Of a DNA stretch of 64,000 bases, positions 18,321 to 27,557 are shown piece after piece. The first letter of the stretch is position 1, and the number at the start of each line of letters is the position of its first letter. Made by a program: the position numbers and the translations under genes. The notes beneath the pieces were generated by a model. It made no database searches. It was not told the DNA's origin and saw only the letters and a list, made by a program, of their open reading frames with translations. This DNA is from Paenochrobactrum pullorum. GTDB lineage: Bacteria > Pseudomonadota > Alphaproteobacteria > Rhizobiales > Rhizobiaceae. The stretch covers positions 89,806 to 153,805 of the forward strand of contig NZ_JBHEEH010000006.1 in the NCBI RefSeq assembly GCF_041929845.1, given 5' to 3'.

Positions 18321-19696
18321 TAGCCATGCCCTTCCTTGGTAAAGGCACCTGACACCATTTTTTTACTATGCAGAAATGCACTTGGCTCTCGTTTTCCGAC
18401 AAAACCACGCGGTTTCCAAACCATCATCACCACCATCGCCAGACCGAAAATCAGCATACGATAGAGTTCCGGCGTAAAGTTTGGCCCGAAAATAGCTTTG
18501 AGGAAGGTCATGTCACGCAGGATTTCCGTACCGCCAATCATTACGATGGCTGCCACAGCAATGCCCATGAGTGAGCCCATACCGCCCAGAACCACGATCG
18601 CCAGAATGACGGCAGATTCGAGGAAAACAAAGGATTCCGGACTAACAAAACCCTGACGTGCAGCAAAGAACGAGCCCGCAAAACCGCCAAACATAGCACC
18701 CGTTGCAAAAGCGGTAAGCTTTGTCGTGGTGGTATTGATCCCCAATGAACGGCAGGCAATCTCATCCTCGCGCAATGCTTCCCACGCACGGCCAACCGGC
18801 ATCCGACGCATTCTGATGGTAACCCATGCCGTCAGCAGAGCCAAAAACAGGATCACATAATAAAGGAAGATTTTATAATGTGCCGCCGAGAAAGACAGGC
18901 CGAAAGTTGCCGCAAAACCATTGGGTGTTGCATTAAACGGAATGCCGAAGAAAGTAGCCTTGGCGATACCCGAGACGCCGAATGTTCCCTTAGTGACATC
19001 CGTCCAGTTGATCAAGACAAGGCGGATAATTTCACCAAATGCCAGTGTCACGATCGCAAGATAGTCACCCCGCAGACGCAGCACCGGAAAGCCTAAGATA
19101 ACGCCCCAAAGTGCTGCAAAAATACCGGCCATGGGCAGCAAAATCCAGAAGGACAAACCCCAATAGCTTGAAATCAATGCATAAGAGTAAGCGCCAACGG
19201 CATAGAAAGCGACATAACCGAGATCGAGCAAGCCTGCCAGCCCGACAACAATATTAAGCCCCCATGCCAACATTACATAGATCAGAATCTGGACGCCAAA
19301 ATTATCGACCCATTTCAATGATCCCTGCATACCAAAAACATTGACGATAAACACGGGATAGATAAGCAGAATTGCAATGCCGATCTGGGCAATATGTTTA
19401 CCGAAAAAAGACTGGCTTTCTGCCTTAACAGGCTTTGCTGCTTTTGCCATTTTGCGCTTATCCAGCCACGGCTCAAGAAATGCCTTGAACAGAAAGCGCC
19501 CGACTGCCGCAATCGCCACAATTATGAAAAGCTGCGGCCAGCGTGTGGTCAGTATTAATTGGTTGTTAATGTTTTGATCGGTCTTGAAACCGACAATCAG
19601 TACAAAGAGTCCCAAAGCCAGCAGACCGGCTATGATCCCTTCGCGAATTGCTTTACCGAATACGGAGTCAGCCTGTGAAGACGATTTGAGCGCCAT
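18320..19696 (-). CDS. livM: Branched-chain amino-acid ABC transporter permease LivM
   Basis: Inner-membrane permease with about ten hydrophobic segments over 458 residues. The first 120 residues carry two additional membrane spans before the conserved LivM core (GLNIVVGLAGLLDLGYVAF and AYSYALIS), a long form common in alphaproteobacteria. The cytoplasmic coupling loop REDEIACRSLGINTTTTKL is present. Two bases separate it from livH. Confidence 0.94.
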   Translation of the reverse strand: MALKSSSQADSVFGKAIREGIIAGLLALGLFVLIVGFKTDQNINNQLILTTRWPQLFIIVAIAAVGRFLFKAFLEPWLDKRKMAKAAKPVKAESQSFFGKHIAQIGIAILLIYPVFIVNVFGMQGSLKWVDNFGVQILIYVMLAWGLNIVVGLAGLLDLGYVAFYAVGAYSYALISSYWGLSFWILLPMAGIFAALWGVILGFPVLRLRGDYLAIVTLAFGEIIRLVLINWTDVTKGTFGVSGIAKATFFGIPFNATPNGFAATFGLSFSAAHYKIFLYYVILFLALLTAWVTIRMRRMPVGRAWEALREDEIACRSLGINTTTTKLTAFATGAMFGGFAGSFFAARQGFVSPESFVFLESAVILAIVVLGGMGSLMGIAVAAIVMIGGTEILRDMTFLKAIFGPNFTPELYRMLIFGLAMVVMMVWKPRGFVGKREPSAFLHSKKMVSGAFTKEGHG

Positions 19697-19698
19697 GA

Positions 19699-20607
19699 TT
19701 ACACCTTTTCGACTTCTGGACGACCGAGAATACCGGACGGCATAAAGATCAGTACGATGGCAAGAATGGAGAATGCCGCGACGTCTTTATAATCAATCGA
19801 GAAATATGCCGACCAAAGCGCTTCAATCAGGCCGATGAGCAAACCTCCCACAACCGCGCCAGGGAGCGAACCGATACCGCCAAGAACCGCCGCGGTGAAT
19901 GCCTTGACCCCTGGTGTAAAACCATCAGCAAAAGAAATAACACCGTAGAATGTCAGGTAGAGCGTACCGGCAACTGCCGCCAGCATTGCACCCATCACAA
20001 AGGTCAGCGAAATCACACGGTCAACATTGATGCCGAGCAGTGCCGCCATTTTACGATCCTGCTCACAGGCACGTTGCGCGCGGCCAAGCGATGTACGGTT
20101 AACCACATACCAGAAAGCTGCCAGCAGAATTGCCGTTACAACAACGACCACGATCTGTTTCAGCGAAATCGTCACATTACTACCAAACAGGGAATATGAA
20201 TCATTGATGAGGTTCGGGATCGGTTTGTTGCGCGGCCCCTGTGTGACCTGCACAAAGTTGGACAAAGCAATCGACATACCGATTGCGGTAATCAACGGTG
20301 CCAAACGGAAAGATCCGCGCAATGGCCGGTAAGCCACACGCTCAATTGCCCAGCTCCAAAGACCTGTCAGCAACATCGCCACGATCATCATGATCAGCAA
20401 TGCCAAAGCCACAGGTAAAGCACCGATAAATGTCGTGATAATTAAAAAAACAATCAGCGCCATAAATGCGCCAAGCATAAAGACATCACCATGAGCAAAG
20501 TTAATCATGCCGATGATGCCATAAACCATCGTATAGCCGATGGCGATCAGGCCGTAGATCGAACCGAGCGCTAGCCCATTGATCACTTGCTGAAGGAAAT
20601 ATTCCAT
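19699..20607 (-). CDS. livH: Branched-chain amino-acid ABC transporter permease LivH
   Basis: Inner-membrane permease partner of LivM and first gene of the liv operon. It opens MEYFLQQVINGLALGSIYGL, the standard LivH start; an ATG five codons upstream is in frame, but GGTGG is positioned for the inner one. Conserved coupling-loop sequence RACEQDRKMAALLGIN is present. The operon order is livH-livM-livG-livF-DUF6867-livK. Confidence 0.95.
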   Translation of the reverse strand: MEYFLQQVINGLALGSIYGLIAIGYTMVYGIIGMINFAHGDVFMLGAFMALIVFLIITTFIGALPVALALLIMMIVAMLLTGLWSWAIERVAYRPLRGSFRLAPLITAIGMSIALSNFVQVTQGPRNKPIPNLINDSYSLFGSNVTISLKQIVVVVVTAILLAAFWYVVNRTSLGRAQRACEQDRKMAALLGINVDRVISLTFVMGAMLAAVAGTLYLTFYGVISFADGFTPGVKAFTAAVLGGIGSLPGAVVGGLLIGLIEALWSAYFSIDYKDVAAFSILAIVLIFMPSGILGRPEVEKV

Positions 20608-21023
20608 CGAAGAGCCACCCATTATTTTATGCGGGACGTTATAATTATGCCCTAAACGGCTTGGTTGTTATCCCTAAAAACCAAAACTAAACGCTGTATT
20701 ACGGAATGCAAGCGATTTTCATATCAGACATTCGGCTAATAGAGATGTAACGAACCAGTAAAAATCAATTAAAATACTGATAATAAAGATTTTTTGAGTT
20801 AAAATTTACACGTAATAATTGTAATTATCTCCCTATGCAACGCATTTCAAAACGACCATTTTCTCCCAAGAAATAACCTATTTGAGTCGGCGGTTTATAA
20901 TTTGTGAAAAAATTTCTTATCTGCAACGGAACCAACATCAAATTCGTTCGTTCTTACCACACAGCATTAGAAAAACTTTGAAGTTTAATGCGGTGCGTAA
21001 ATTATGGTTTTAAGGAGTTAGAC
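20608..21023. other. Divergent promoter region between livH and the DUF883-like gene
   Basis: 416 AT-rich bases without a credible gene. It must hold the liv operon promoter leftward and that of the small membrane protein rightward. No recognisable riboswitch or operator was identified. Confidence 0.5.
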
Positions 21024-21332
21024 ATGGCATCATCAACGGATAAAACCGCAGCAGAACTACGCGATGCACTGGAAGCGCAAGTTGCAGAAATGCGCAAAGA
21101 AATCGCTGCTTTGAGTAAATCCCTGTCGAAGAAAGGCTCAAGTCTTGCCAGCACTGCTGAAGACACAGCATCAGAGTTCTATGATGTTGTGCGTGAGCGT
21201 GGCGCACAGGCAGCCGATAAAGTGTCTGAGCAAGCTCGTATCGTAAAAGAAACCGCGCGGGAAAATCCGATTGCAACGCTCGCCGTTGTTGCTGGTATCA
21301 GTCTGCTTGTTGGCCTCATCGCCCGCAAATAG
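21024..21332 (+). CDS. DUF883/ElaB-YqjD-like membrane-anchored protein
   Basis: 102 residues from the ATG at 21024, which AAGGAG precedes by 7 bases; a frame 12 codons longer lacks such a site. Residues 5-70 are amphipathic and coiled-coil-like (AAELRDALEAQVAEMRKEIA), and the C-terminus is one membrane span followed by a short basic end (ATLAVVAGISLLVGLIARK). This is the layout of YqjD/ElaB (DUF883) proteins, tail-anchored inner-membrane proteins that associate with ribosomes in stationary-phase E. coli. Ribosome binding here is inference only. Followed by its own terminator. Confidence 0.82.
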   Translation: MASSTDKTAAELRDALEAQVAEMRKEIAALSKSLSKKGSSLASTAEDTASEFYDVVRERGAQAADKVSEQARIVKETARENPIATLAVVAGISLLVGLIARK

Positions 21333-21387
21333 AGATGTAGCATTGTTCTTTTAGGCAACATTGAGAGCCATCTATTGCCAAAAACAG

Positions 21388-21423
21388 CCGATGAACATTT
21401 GCCATGACTTAAATGTTCATCGG
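21388..21423. repeat. Perfect 13-base inverted repeat
   Basis: CCGATGAACATTT, a 10-base spacer and AAATGTTCATCGG pair perfectly. No T-run follows on the plus strand; on the minus strand a short T-run follows but no leftward gene ends here. It could be an RNA 3' structure or an operator. Confidence 0.6.
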
Positions 21424-21431
21424 TCAAAAGC

Positions 21432-21479
21432 GAGGGTGAGCCTCTTCCCCCCCCCTCTAGAGAGCTCACCCTCCTTTTT
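21432..21479 (+). terminator. Terminator of the DUF883-like gene
   Basis: GAGGGTGAGC (21432-21441) pairs perfectly with GCTCACCCTC (21464-21473), followed by a T-run. The loop contains a run of nine C. Confidence 0.85.
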
Positions 21480-21599
21480 ATTTTGTATTTGCTCAATTTT
21501 ATCTCACATATCATGGCTTGGGTATTTAGCCGGCCCTTACAATTTCGGCAAATTGAAAATCGCTTTTGCTTGATTGGCTCGTTATCTCGGGAGTAATAT

Positions 21600-21746
21600 A
21601 TGAACCGCAATACGCTTTACTTGCTACTTGGCGCGCTGATCGTCGTGATTATTGGTTTTAGTGTTTATGCATATAAACAAGAAACCAAGCCATCCGGCGT
21701 CGAACTCAAAATTAATGAAAATGGTGTTTCGGTCGAGCAAAACTGA
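21600..21746 (+). CDS. 48-residue single-span membrane protein
   Basis: Small gene with GGGAG six bases before the ATG. The product opens MNRNTLYLLLGALIVVIIGF and is one membrane span (about residues 6-25) followed by a 23-residue polar tail ending in ENGVSVEQN. I recall similar 45-50-residue proteins with this opening and a GxxxxxNENGxSVE-like tail in rhizobia, all uncharacterised, but could not verify. A terminator follows 45 bases later, supporting a real transcription unit. Confidence 0.7.
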   Translation: MNRNTLYLLLGALIVVIIGFSVYAYKQETKPSGVELKINENGVSVEQN

Positions 21747-21791
21747 CCGGTTATGCAATTTAACTGCATATATATTTCTATTGTAGACAAT

Positions 21792-21817
21792 AAAAAACGG
21801 GCTTTCGCCCGTTTTTT
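21792..21817. terminator. Bidirectional terminator at the end of the atp operon
   Basis: AAAAAACGGGC, loop TTT, then CGCCCGTTTTTT. It lies 23 bases after atpC on the minus strand and after the 48-residue gene on the plus strand, so it can serve both. Confidence 0.88.
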
Positions 21818-21839
21818 ATATTCCAGCCATGAAACAAGT

Positions 21840-22247
21840 TTATGCGGGCAGAACTGAGCCCTGCAAAGTCATCAACTGGTGCAAGAATGCTTCCAGCTTG
21901 GTACGATGTTCATGATTGTCACTATTTTCTAAAGAGTCACGCGCTTCATCGATACGACGCTGCAAATCGGAACGATCCAATTCGTCAATATGGGTTGCCG
22001 ATTCTGCCAGGATAGAACAGCCATTTGGCGAAATATCAGCAAAACCACCATAAACAACGTAAGAATCAGTTTTGCCATCTGCAGTTTTAACACTGACGAT
22101 GCCCGGCATGATTGTTGTCATCAGGGGCGAATGTCCGGCAAGCGCGGTCAAATAGCCTTCGCTGCCCGGAATGACGACTTCCGTTACTTGCGTCGAAAGC
22201 AGAAGTCGCTCAGGCGACACCAGTTCGAATTGGAAAGCTACAGACAT
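21840..22247 (-). CDS. atpC: ATP synthase F1 subunit epsilon
   Basis: 135-residue epsilon subunit of the central stalk. The N-terminal beta-sandwich is intact (FELVSPERLLLSTQVTEVVI, PGSEGYLTALAGHSPLMT), and the C-terminal helical hairpin is typical. Epsilon couples rotation and regulates ATP hydrolysis. Last gene of atpHAGDC; the Fo genes are not in the window, as usual in alphaproteobacteria where F1 and Fo operons are separate. Confidence 0.96.
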   Translation of the reverse strand: MSVAFQFELVSPERLLLSTQVTEVVIPGSEGYLTALAGHSPLMTTIMPGIVSVKTADGKTDSYVVYGGFADISPNGCSILAESATHIDELDRSDLQRRIDEARDSLENSDNHEHRTKLEAFLHQLMTLQGSVLPA

Positions 22248-22317
22248 GGGTTCTCACTCAGATTGCTAAACAGACTGTAAATCCCAGCAGGAGAATACCT
22301 GCCGGGACTTCAACTTA

Positions 22318-23856
22318 TTAGGCTGCTTCTGCTGCCATACGCTCTGCTTTTTCGATCGCTTCTTCAATAGAGCCGACCATGTAGAAAGCAGGTTCTGGAA
22401 GGTGATCGTAATCACCTGCGCAAAGACCTTTAAAGCCCTTGATGGTGTCAGCCAGATCAACCAGCTTACCTGGAGAACCGGTGAAGATTTCAGCCACGAA
22501 GAATGGCTGGCTGAGGAAGCGTTCGATCTTACGAGCGCGCGCAACGGTCAGCTTATCGTCTTCTGACAATTCATCCATACCAAGAATGGCGATGATGTCC
22601 TGAAGTGACTTATAGCGCTGCAGGATGGACTGTACCTGACGGGCAACATCATAATGCTCTTCACCAACAATCATTGGGTCAAGCATACGCGATGTTGAGT
22701 CAAGCGGGTCAACAGCCGGATAAATACCCTTTTCAGCGATCGAACGGTTAAGAACGGTCGTCGCATCCAAGTGCGCAAAGGATGTCGCAGGCGCAGGGTC
22801 GGTCAAGTCATCCGCAGGAACGTAAATTGCCTGAACAGATGTAATCGAGCCCTTTGTTGTTGTCGTAATACGTTCCTGCATCTGACCCATGTCAGTTGCA
22901 AGTGTTGGCTGATAACCAACAGCAGAAGGAATACGACCCAACAGCGCCGACACTTCGGAACCAGCCTGTGTGAAGCGGAAGATGTTGTCCACGAAGAACA
23001 GAACGTCCTGACCTTCATCACGGAAGTTTTCCGCAATTGTCAAACCGGAGAGAGCAACACGTGCACGGGCACCCGGTGGTTCGTTCATTTGACCGTAAAC
23101 GAGTGCAGCTTTAGAACCTTCACCCCCGCCAAGTTTATTAACCCCGGATTCGATCATTTCGTGGTAAAGGTCGTTACCTTCACGGGTACGCTCACCAACA
23201 CCTGCGAATACAGAGTAACCGCCGTGCGCTTTCGCCACGTTATTGATCAGTTCCATGATGAGAACGGTTTTACCAACGCCCGCACCGCCGAAGAGGCCGA
23301 TCTTACCGCCCTTGGCATATGGGGCCAACAGGTCAACAACCTTAATACCGGTGACGAGAATCTCAGATTCTGTCGACTGTTCGATATAAGCAGGTGCTTC
23401 CTGGTGAATTGCACGACGTGCAGCAGTCTTGATCGGACCAGCTTCGTCCACAGGCTCACCGATCACATTCATGATACGGCCGAGTGTTTCTTCACCAACT
23501 GGAACCATGATAGGTGCGCCAGTATCGGTTACTTCCTGTCCACGCACGAGACCTTCGGTCGAGTCCATAGCAATGGTACGAACAGTATTTTCACCCAAGT
23601 GCTGTGCAACTTCAAGCACAAGACGGGCACCGAGATTGTCTGTTTCCAGCGCGTTGAGGATCAGCGGCAGCTGACCATCTTCAAACTGAACGTCAACAAC
23701 CGCACCAATCACCTGCTTGATACGTCCGACAGCACCTTTAGCCGCTGCTTTCGTTGCGGTAGACTTGGCAGAAGCCTTAGCCGGAGCCTTGGCCGCCTTA
23801 TCTTCCGGCGCCGCCTTTGCTGCGGCGGTAGTTTTCGGGGTCGCTGCTTTAGCCAT
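22318..23856 (-). CDS. atpD: ATP synthase F1 subunit beta
   Basis: Catalytic subunit of F1. Walker A GGAGVGKT is at residues 190-197. Residues 1-43 are an Ala/Lys/Pro-rich extension rather like a histone tail (AAKAPAKASAKSTATKAAAK) before the conserved core starts at GRIKQVIGAVVDVQF; related extensions occur in Brucella and Bartonella beta subunits. That accounts for 512 residues against the usual 470. Seventeen bases follow atpG. Confidence 0.97.
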   Translation of the reverse strand: MAKAATPKTTAAAKAAPEDKAAKAPAKASAKSTATKAAAKGAVGRIKQVIGAVVDVQFEDGQLPLILNALETDNLGARLVLEVAQHLGENTVRTIAMDSTEGLVRGQEVTDTGAPIMVPVGEETLGRIMNVIGEPVDEAGPIKTAARRAIHQEAPAYIEQSTESEILVTGIKVVDLLAPYAKGGKIGLFGGAGVGKTVLIMELINNVAKAHGGYSVFAGVGERTREGNDLYHEMIESGVNKLGGGEGSKAALVYGQMNEPPGARARVALSGLTIAENFRDEGQDVLFFVDNIFRFTQAGSEVSALLGRIPSAVGYQPTLATDMGQMQERITTTTKGSITSVQAIYVPADDLTDPAPATSFAHLDATTVLNRSIAEKGIYPAVDPLDSTSRMLDPMIVGEEHYDVARQVQSILQRYKSLQDIIAILGMDELSEDDKLTVARARKIERFLSQPFFVAEIFTGSPGKLVDLADTIKGFKGLCAGDYDHLPEPAFYMVGSIEEAIEKAERMAAEAA

Positions 23857-23873
23857 CGATCCTTACCTTCCGA

Positions 23874-24752
23874 TTAGAGCGCTTCCGCGCCCGAAATGAT
23901 TTCGATCAGTTCCTTAGTGATCTGGGCCTGACGCTGACGGTTATATGTGATCGACAATTTGTTGATCATATCACCGGCATTACGCGTCGCGTTATCCATT
24001 GCACTCATCTTCGCGCCCATTTCGCCCGCCACATTTTCCAGCAATGCACGGAAAATCTGGACCGAAATATTACGCGGGATCAGCGTGCTGAGGATAGCCG
24101 CAGGATCAGGTTCATATTCATAGATCGCGCCATCGGAACCGGCTGCTTCGCTGCTCTGCGGCGCGGAGGCCGGAATGAGTTGCAATGCAGTTGGCACCTG
24201 AGAGATGACCGACTTGAATTCAGAATAGAACAGTGTGCAAACGTCAAATGCACCTTCTTCAAACAGCTTGATGACCTTGTGGCCAATCTCATCCGCATGG
24301 ATGAATGCAAGCTGTTTGACTTCGCGCAGATTGACATGGTCAAGGATAAGATCAGCAAATTCACGACGCAGAATATCCGCGCCTTTTTTACCGACTGTCA
24401 AAATCTTGACCGTTTTGCCCTGGCTAAGGAGCTTTCTTGCATGATCACGCGCAAGACGCGCAATCTGTGAGTTAAAGCCACCGCAAAGGCCTCGTTCTGC
24501 CGTAGCGACGACGAGCAAATGCACGTCGTCCTTTCCGGTACCGGTCATCAGCTGCGGAGCATCATCACCGCTTACATTGGCTGCGATGTTTGCCAGAACG
24601 GCACTCATACGCTGCGAGTAAGGGCGGGCTGCTTCCGCTGCTTCTTGGGCACGGCGCAGTTTAGCCGCAGCGACCATTTGCATCGCTTTGGTAATTTTCT
24701 GCGTCGCCTTGACCGAGGCGATACGGTTTCTCAGATCCTTTAGTGAAGGCAT
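23874..24752 (-). CDS. atpG: ATP synthase F1 subunit gamma
   Basis: Rotor shaft subunit, 292 residues. Conserved N-terminal helix (MPSLKDLRNRIASVKATQKI), ERGLCGGFN and the C-terminal helix (MDNATRNAGDMINKLSITYN) that inserts into the alpha3beta3 ring are present. Twenty-one bases follow atpA. Confidence 0.97.
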   Translation of the reverse strand: MPSLKDLRNRIASVKATQKITKAMQMVAAAKLRRAQEAAEAARPYSQRMSAVLANIAANVSGDDAPQLMTGTGKDDVHLLVVATAERGLCGGFNSQIARLARDHARKLLSQGKTVKILTVGKKGADILRREFADLILDHVNLREVKQLAFIHADEIGHKVIKLFEEGAFDVCTLFYSEFKSVISQVPTALQLIPASAPQSSEAAGSDGAIYEYEPDPAAILSTLIPRNISVQIFRALLENVAGEMGAKMSAMDNATRNAGDMINKLSITYNRQRQAQITKELIEIISGAEAL

Positions 24753-24773
24753 CCGTTCATCCCGTCACAAAGT

Positions 24774-26303
24774 TCAGGCAAAGGACTTGGCGTAAGCGTC
24801 AACCGCTGCCTTGAGCCTTGCCTTGATGTCATCGGTAAGAGCTTTCTCATCACGGATCGCTTCAAGCACATCTTTGTGCTCGGTGCGCAGTGAGGACAGA
24901 AGACCCTGTTCGAATTTGCCAACCTGATTAACAGCGATTGCATCGAGATAACCGTTAACACCGGCATAAATCACTGCAACTTGTTCTTCTGTTTTCAGCG
25001 GCGAGAACTGCGGCTGCTTCAGAAGTTCGGTCAGGCGTGCACCACGGTTCAGAAGACGCTGTGTTGCAGCATCAAGATCGGAACCGAACTGGGCGAATGC
25101 TGCCATTTCACGATACTGGGCAAGCTCACCTTTAATGGAACCGGCAACCTGCTTCATCGCTTTGATCTGAGCCGCAGAACCAACACGGGAAACGGAGAGA
25201 CCAACGTTAACAGCAGGACGAATCCCCTGATAGAACAGATCGGTTTCCAAGAAAATCTGACCGTCAGTAATCGAAATCACGTTGGTCGGAATAAATGCAG
25301 AAACGTCATTACCCTGCGTTTCAATAATTGGCAGAGCAGTCAAGGAACCGCCACCGAGTTCGTCATTGAGCTTTGCAGCACGTTCGAGCAAACGGGAGTG
25401 AAGGTAGAAAACGTCACCTGGATATGCTTCACGGCCCGGAGGACGACGCAGCAACAAGGACATCTGACGATAAGCAACAGCCTGCTTGGACAGATCGTCA
25501 TAACCGATCAGTGCGTGCATGCCATTATCACGGAAATATTCACCGATCGCGCAACCTGCAAATGGTGCAAGGAACTGCATCGGAGCAGCATCAGAAGCCG
25601 TTGCAGCGATCACAACTGAATATTCCAGTGCGCCACGCTCTTCGAGAACTTTAACAAACTGCGCAACAGTTGAACGCTTCTGGCCAACAGCTACATAAAT
25701 GCAGAACAGTTTATCTTTTTCCGGACCATTATCATGGATCGCCTTCTGGTTGAGAAAGCTGTCGAGAATGATCGCGGTTTTACCTGTCTGACGGTCACCA
25801 ATGACCAGCTCGCGCTGACCACGACCAACAGGGATCAAAGCGTCAATGGCTTTCAAACCGGTTGACATTGGCTCATGCACCGATTTGCGCGGGATGATGC
25901 CGGGAGCTTTAACGTCTACACGACGGCGCTCGGTCGCAACAATCGGACCTTTACCATCAATTGGGTTACCAAGAGCGTCAACAACACGACCAAGAAGACC
26001 CGGACCAACCGGTACGTCAACGATCGCGCCCGTACGCTTAACAGTATCGCCTTCCTTGATGTCACGGTCGGAGCCGAAGATAACAACACCGACATTGTCG
26101 CTTTCAAGGTTGAGCGCCATGCCGCGAATGCCACCAGGGAATTCGACCATTTCACCGGCCTGAACATTGTCCAGACCGTAGACGCGTGCAATACCGTCAC
26201 CGACGGACAGAACTTGACCGACTTCGGAGACCTCAGCCTCCTTGCCAAAGTTCTTGATTTGCTCTTTCAGGATTGCGGAAATTTCCGCGGCGCGGATGTC
26301 CAT
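24774..26303 (-). CDS. atpA: ATP synthase F1 subunit alpha
   Basis: Non-catalytic nucleotide-binding subunit, 509 residues. P-loop GDRQTGKT at about residues 169-176, and the region of the arginine finger is VSRVGSAAQIK. Its ATG overlaps the atpH stop by one base, so translation is coupled. Confidence 0.97.
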   Translation of the reverse strand: MDIRAAEISAILKEQIKNFGKEAEVSEVGQVLSVGDGIARVYGLDNVQAGEMVEFPGGIRGMALNLESDNVGVVIFGSDRDIKEGDTVKRTGAIVDVPVGPGLLGRVVDALGNPIDGKGPIVATERRRVDVKAPGIIPRKSVHEPMSTGLKAIDALIPVGRGQRELVIGDRQTGKTAIILDSFLNQKAIHDNGPEKDKLFCIYVAVGQKRSTVAQFVKVLEERGALEYSVVIAATASDAAPMQFLAPFAGCAIGEYFRDNGMHALIGYDDLSKQAVAYRQMSLLLRRPPGREAYPGDVFYLHSRLLERAAKLNDELGGGSLTALPIIETQGNDVSAFIPTNVISITDGQIFLETDLFYQGIRPAVNVGLSVSRVGSAAQIKAMKQVAGSIKGELAQYREMAAFAQFGSDLDAATQRLLNRGARLTELLKQPQFSPLKTEEQVAVIYAGVNGYLDAIAVNQVGKFEQGLLSSLRTEHKDVLEAIRDEKALTDDIKARLKAAVDAYAKSFA

Positions 26304-26863
26304 CAGCCGACCTCTTTCAGTGCAAGCTTGAGAGAAGAAAGTTTAGTGCGAAGAGAAGTGTCAATCTGGCGCGAACCCATCTTGACGATAAGCCCGCCGA
26401 GGATCGACGGATCGACAGTGACATTGATTGCCACGTCCTTGCCGGCAACACTCTTCAGCGTTGCCTTCAATTCATTTTTCTGTGCGGTGGTCAGCTCGTA
26501 AGCAGACACAACATCAGCAGAAACTTCACCGCGATGCTCGGCAGCAATATTGCGGAATGCTGCAATAATGCCCGGCATCACGAATAAACGACGGTTACGT
26601 GCCACAACACGCAACAAATTTCCGACCAGCCCCTTGATGCCTGCCTTATCGGCGACATTGGAAATAGCGCGCAGCTGATCTTCAGAGGTAAATACCGGAC
26701 TGTTAATCAAACGGCGCAGATCTTCACTTCCTTCCAGAAGTGCTTCAAAGCGACCAAGATCTTTTTCCACAGCGGCAACGGAATTGGTGTCGAGTGCCAA
26801 ATCGAATAACGATCCTGCATAACGCTGAGCGACACCTGAAATGAGCGAAGACGTTTCTGTCAC
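26303..26863 (-). CDS. atpH: ATP synthase F1 subunit delta
   Basis: Peripheral stalk subunit (OSCP homologue) joining F1 to the b subunits, 186 residues. The N-terminal helical bundle (AQRYAGSLFDLALDTN) and C-terminal motif (DPSILGGLIVKMGSRQIDTS) are typical. First gene of the operon; the 229 bases to its right presumably contain the promoter. Confidence 0.96.
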   Translation of the reverse strand: MTETSSLISGVAQRYAGSLFDLALDTNSVAAVEKDLGRFEALLEGSEDLRRLINSPVFTSEDQLRAISNVADKAGIKGLVGNLLRVVARNRRLFVMPGIIAAFRNIAAEHRGEVSADVVSAYELTTAQKNELKATLKSVAGKDVAINVTVDPSILGGLIVKMGSRQIDTSLRTKLSSLKLALKEVG

Positions 26864-27092
26864 GAAATACCAGCTCTCTACGTTGCAATCATAATTTCGG
26901 CTTTTTGTTTTGCCAAATTACGATCTGATTGAATGTTTCCGGAGAAACCCTTGACTACATAAGTAGCCGCACTGAATTTTGAATGCCGTCTAGCATAGAC
27001 CAGCGGGACTCGCAACACGCGAATCCCCCACTTTTATATAACCTTGGCAGCAATTTTGGTATATTTTGCAGCGCATATGGCTCAAACACCCA

Positions 27093-27482
27093 TTATTGCA
27101 CCAAACCGAAGGCAAAAAGCAGCGGTCCGGCAGCCAAGAAAAACTCAAGAATCGCAAAACTCCAATTATAGATTGAACCGGTTTTATCCGACATAATTGA
27201 AATAAAACGACCGAACAATGTAAAGCCCCAAGCAGCGCCGATTACAAGCCATAAAAACGGCTGTGCAAAGATTAAACATCCAAGCCCAAGCCCCAAATAA
27301 AACCCGGCCATCGTCGACCGGATCGTTGCCAATCCTTCTTTACGGCCACCCGCCAAATCCAGACGCAGCAATTTCAGCGTGAATGCAGGTGCAAAAAACA
27401 TCACCAGCCCGAATAATGAGGTTATGACGGCACTTAGCCATGCCAGCCATTCCCCGTTACTTGACGGCAGATAGAATTCCAT
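27093..27482 (-). CDS. Four-helix membrane protein, possibly DUF4345 family
   Basis: 129 residues with four predicted spans (AWLSAVITSLFGLVMFF, GFYLGLGLGCLIFAQ, LWLVIGAAWGFTLFGRFIS, ILEFFLAAGPLLFAFGL). The RSTMAGFYLGLGL and FGRxIS segments resemble DUF4345 proteins, a family without a known function; this is recall, not a search. It sits between priA and the atp operon on the same strand, 75 bases after priA, and may be co-transcribed with priA. Confidence 0.65.
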   Translation of the reverse strand: MEFYLPSSNGEWLAWLSAVITSLFGLVMFFAPAFTLKLLRLDLAGGRKEGLATIRSTMAGFYLGLGLGCLIFAQPFLWLVIGAAWGFTLFGRFISIMSDKTGSIYNWSFAILEFFLAAGPLLFAFGLVQ

Positions 27483-27557
27483 TTTGATATCCCTGTGCGA
27501 CTTTTCTCAATAAGCATAAAGTAGCATCAAAAAGATGCTAAAAGTTTGCCCGATAGT

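Noticed and set aside
22771..23877. 368-codon plus-strand open frame
   Set aside because: Antisense to atpD, with no recognisable domain and no start signal.
24981..25619. 212-codon plus-strand open frame
   Set aside because: Antisense to atpA; typical shadow of a strongly codon-biased gene.
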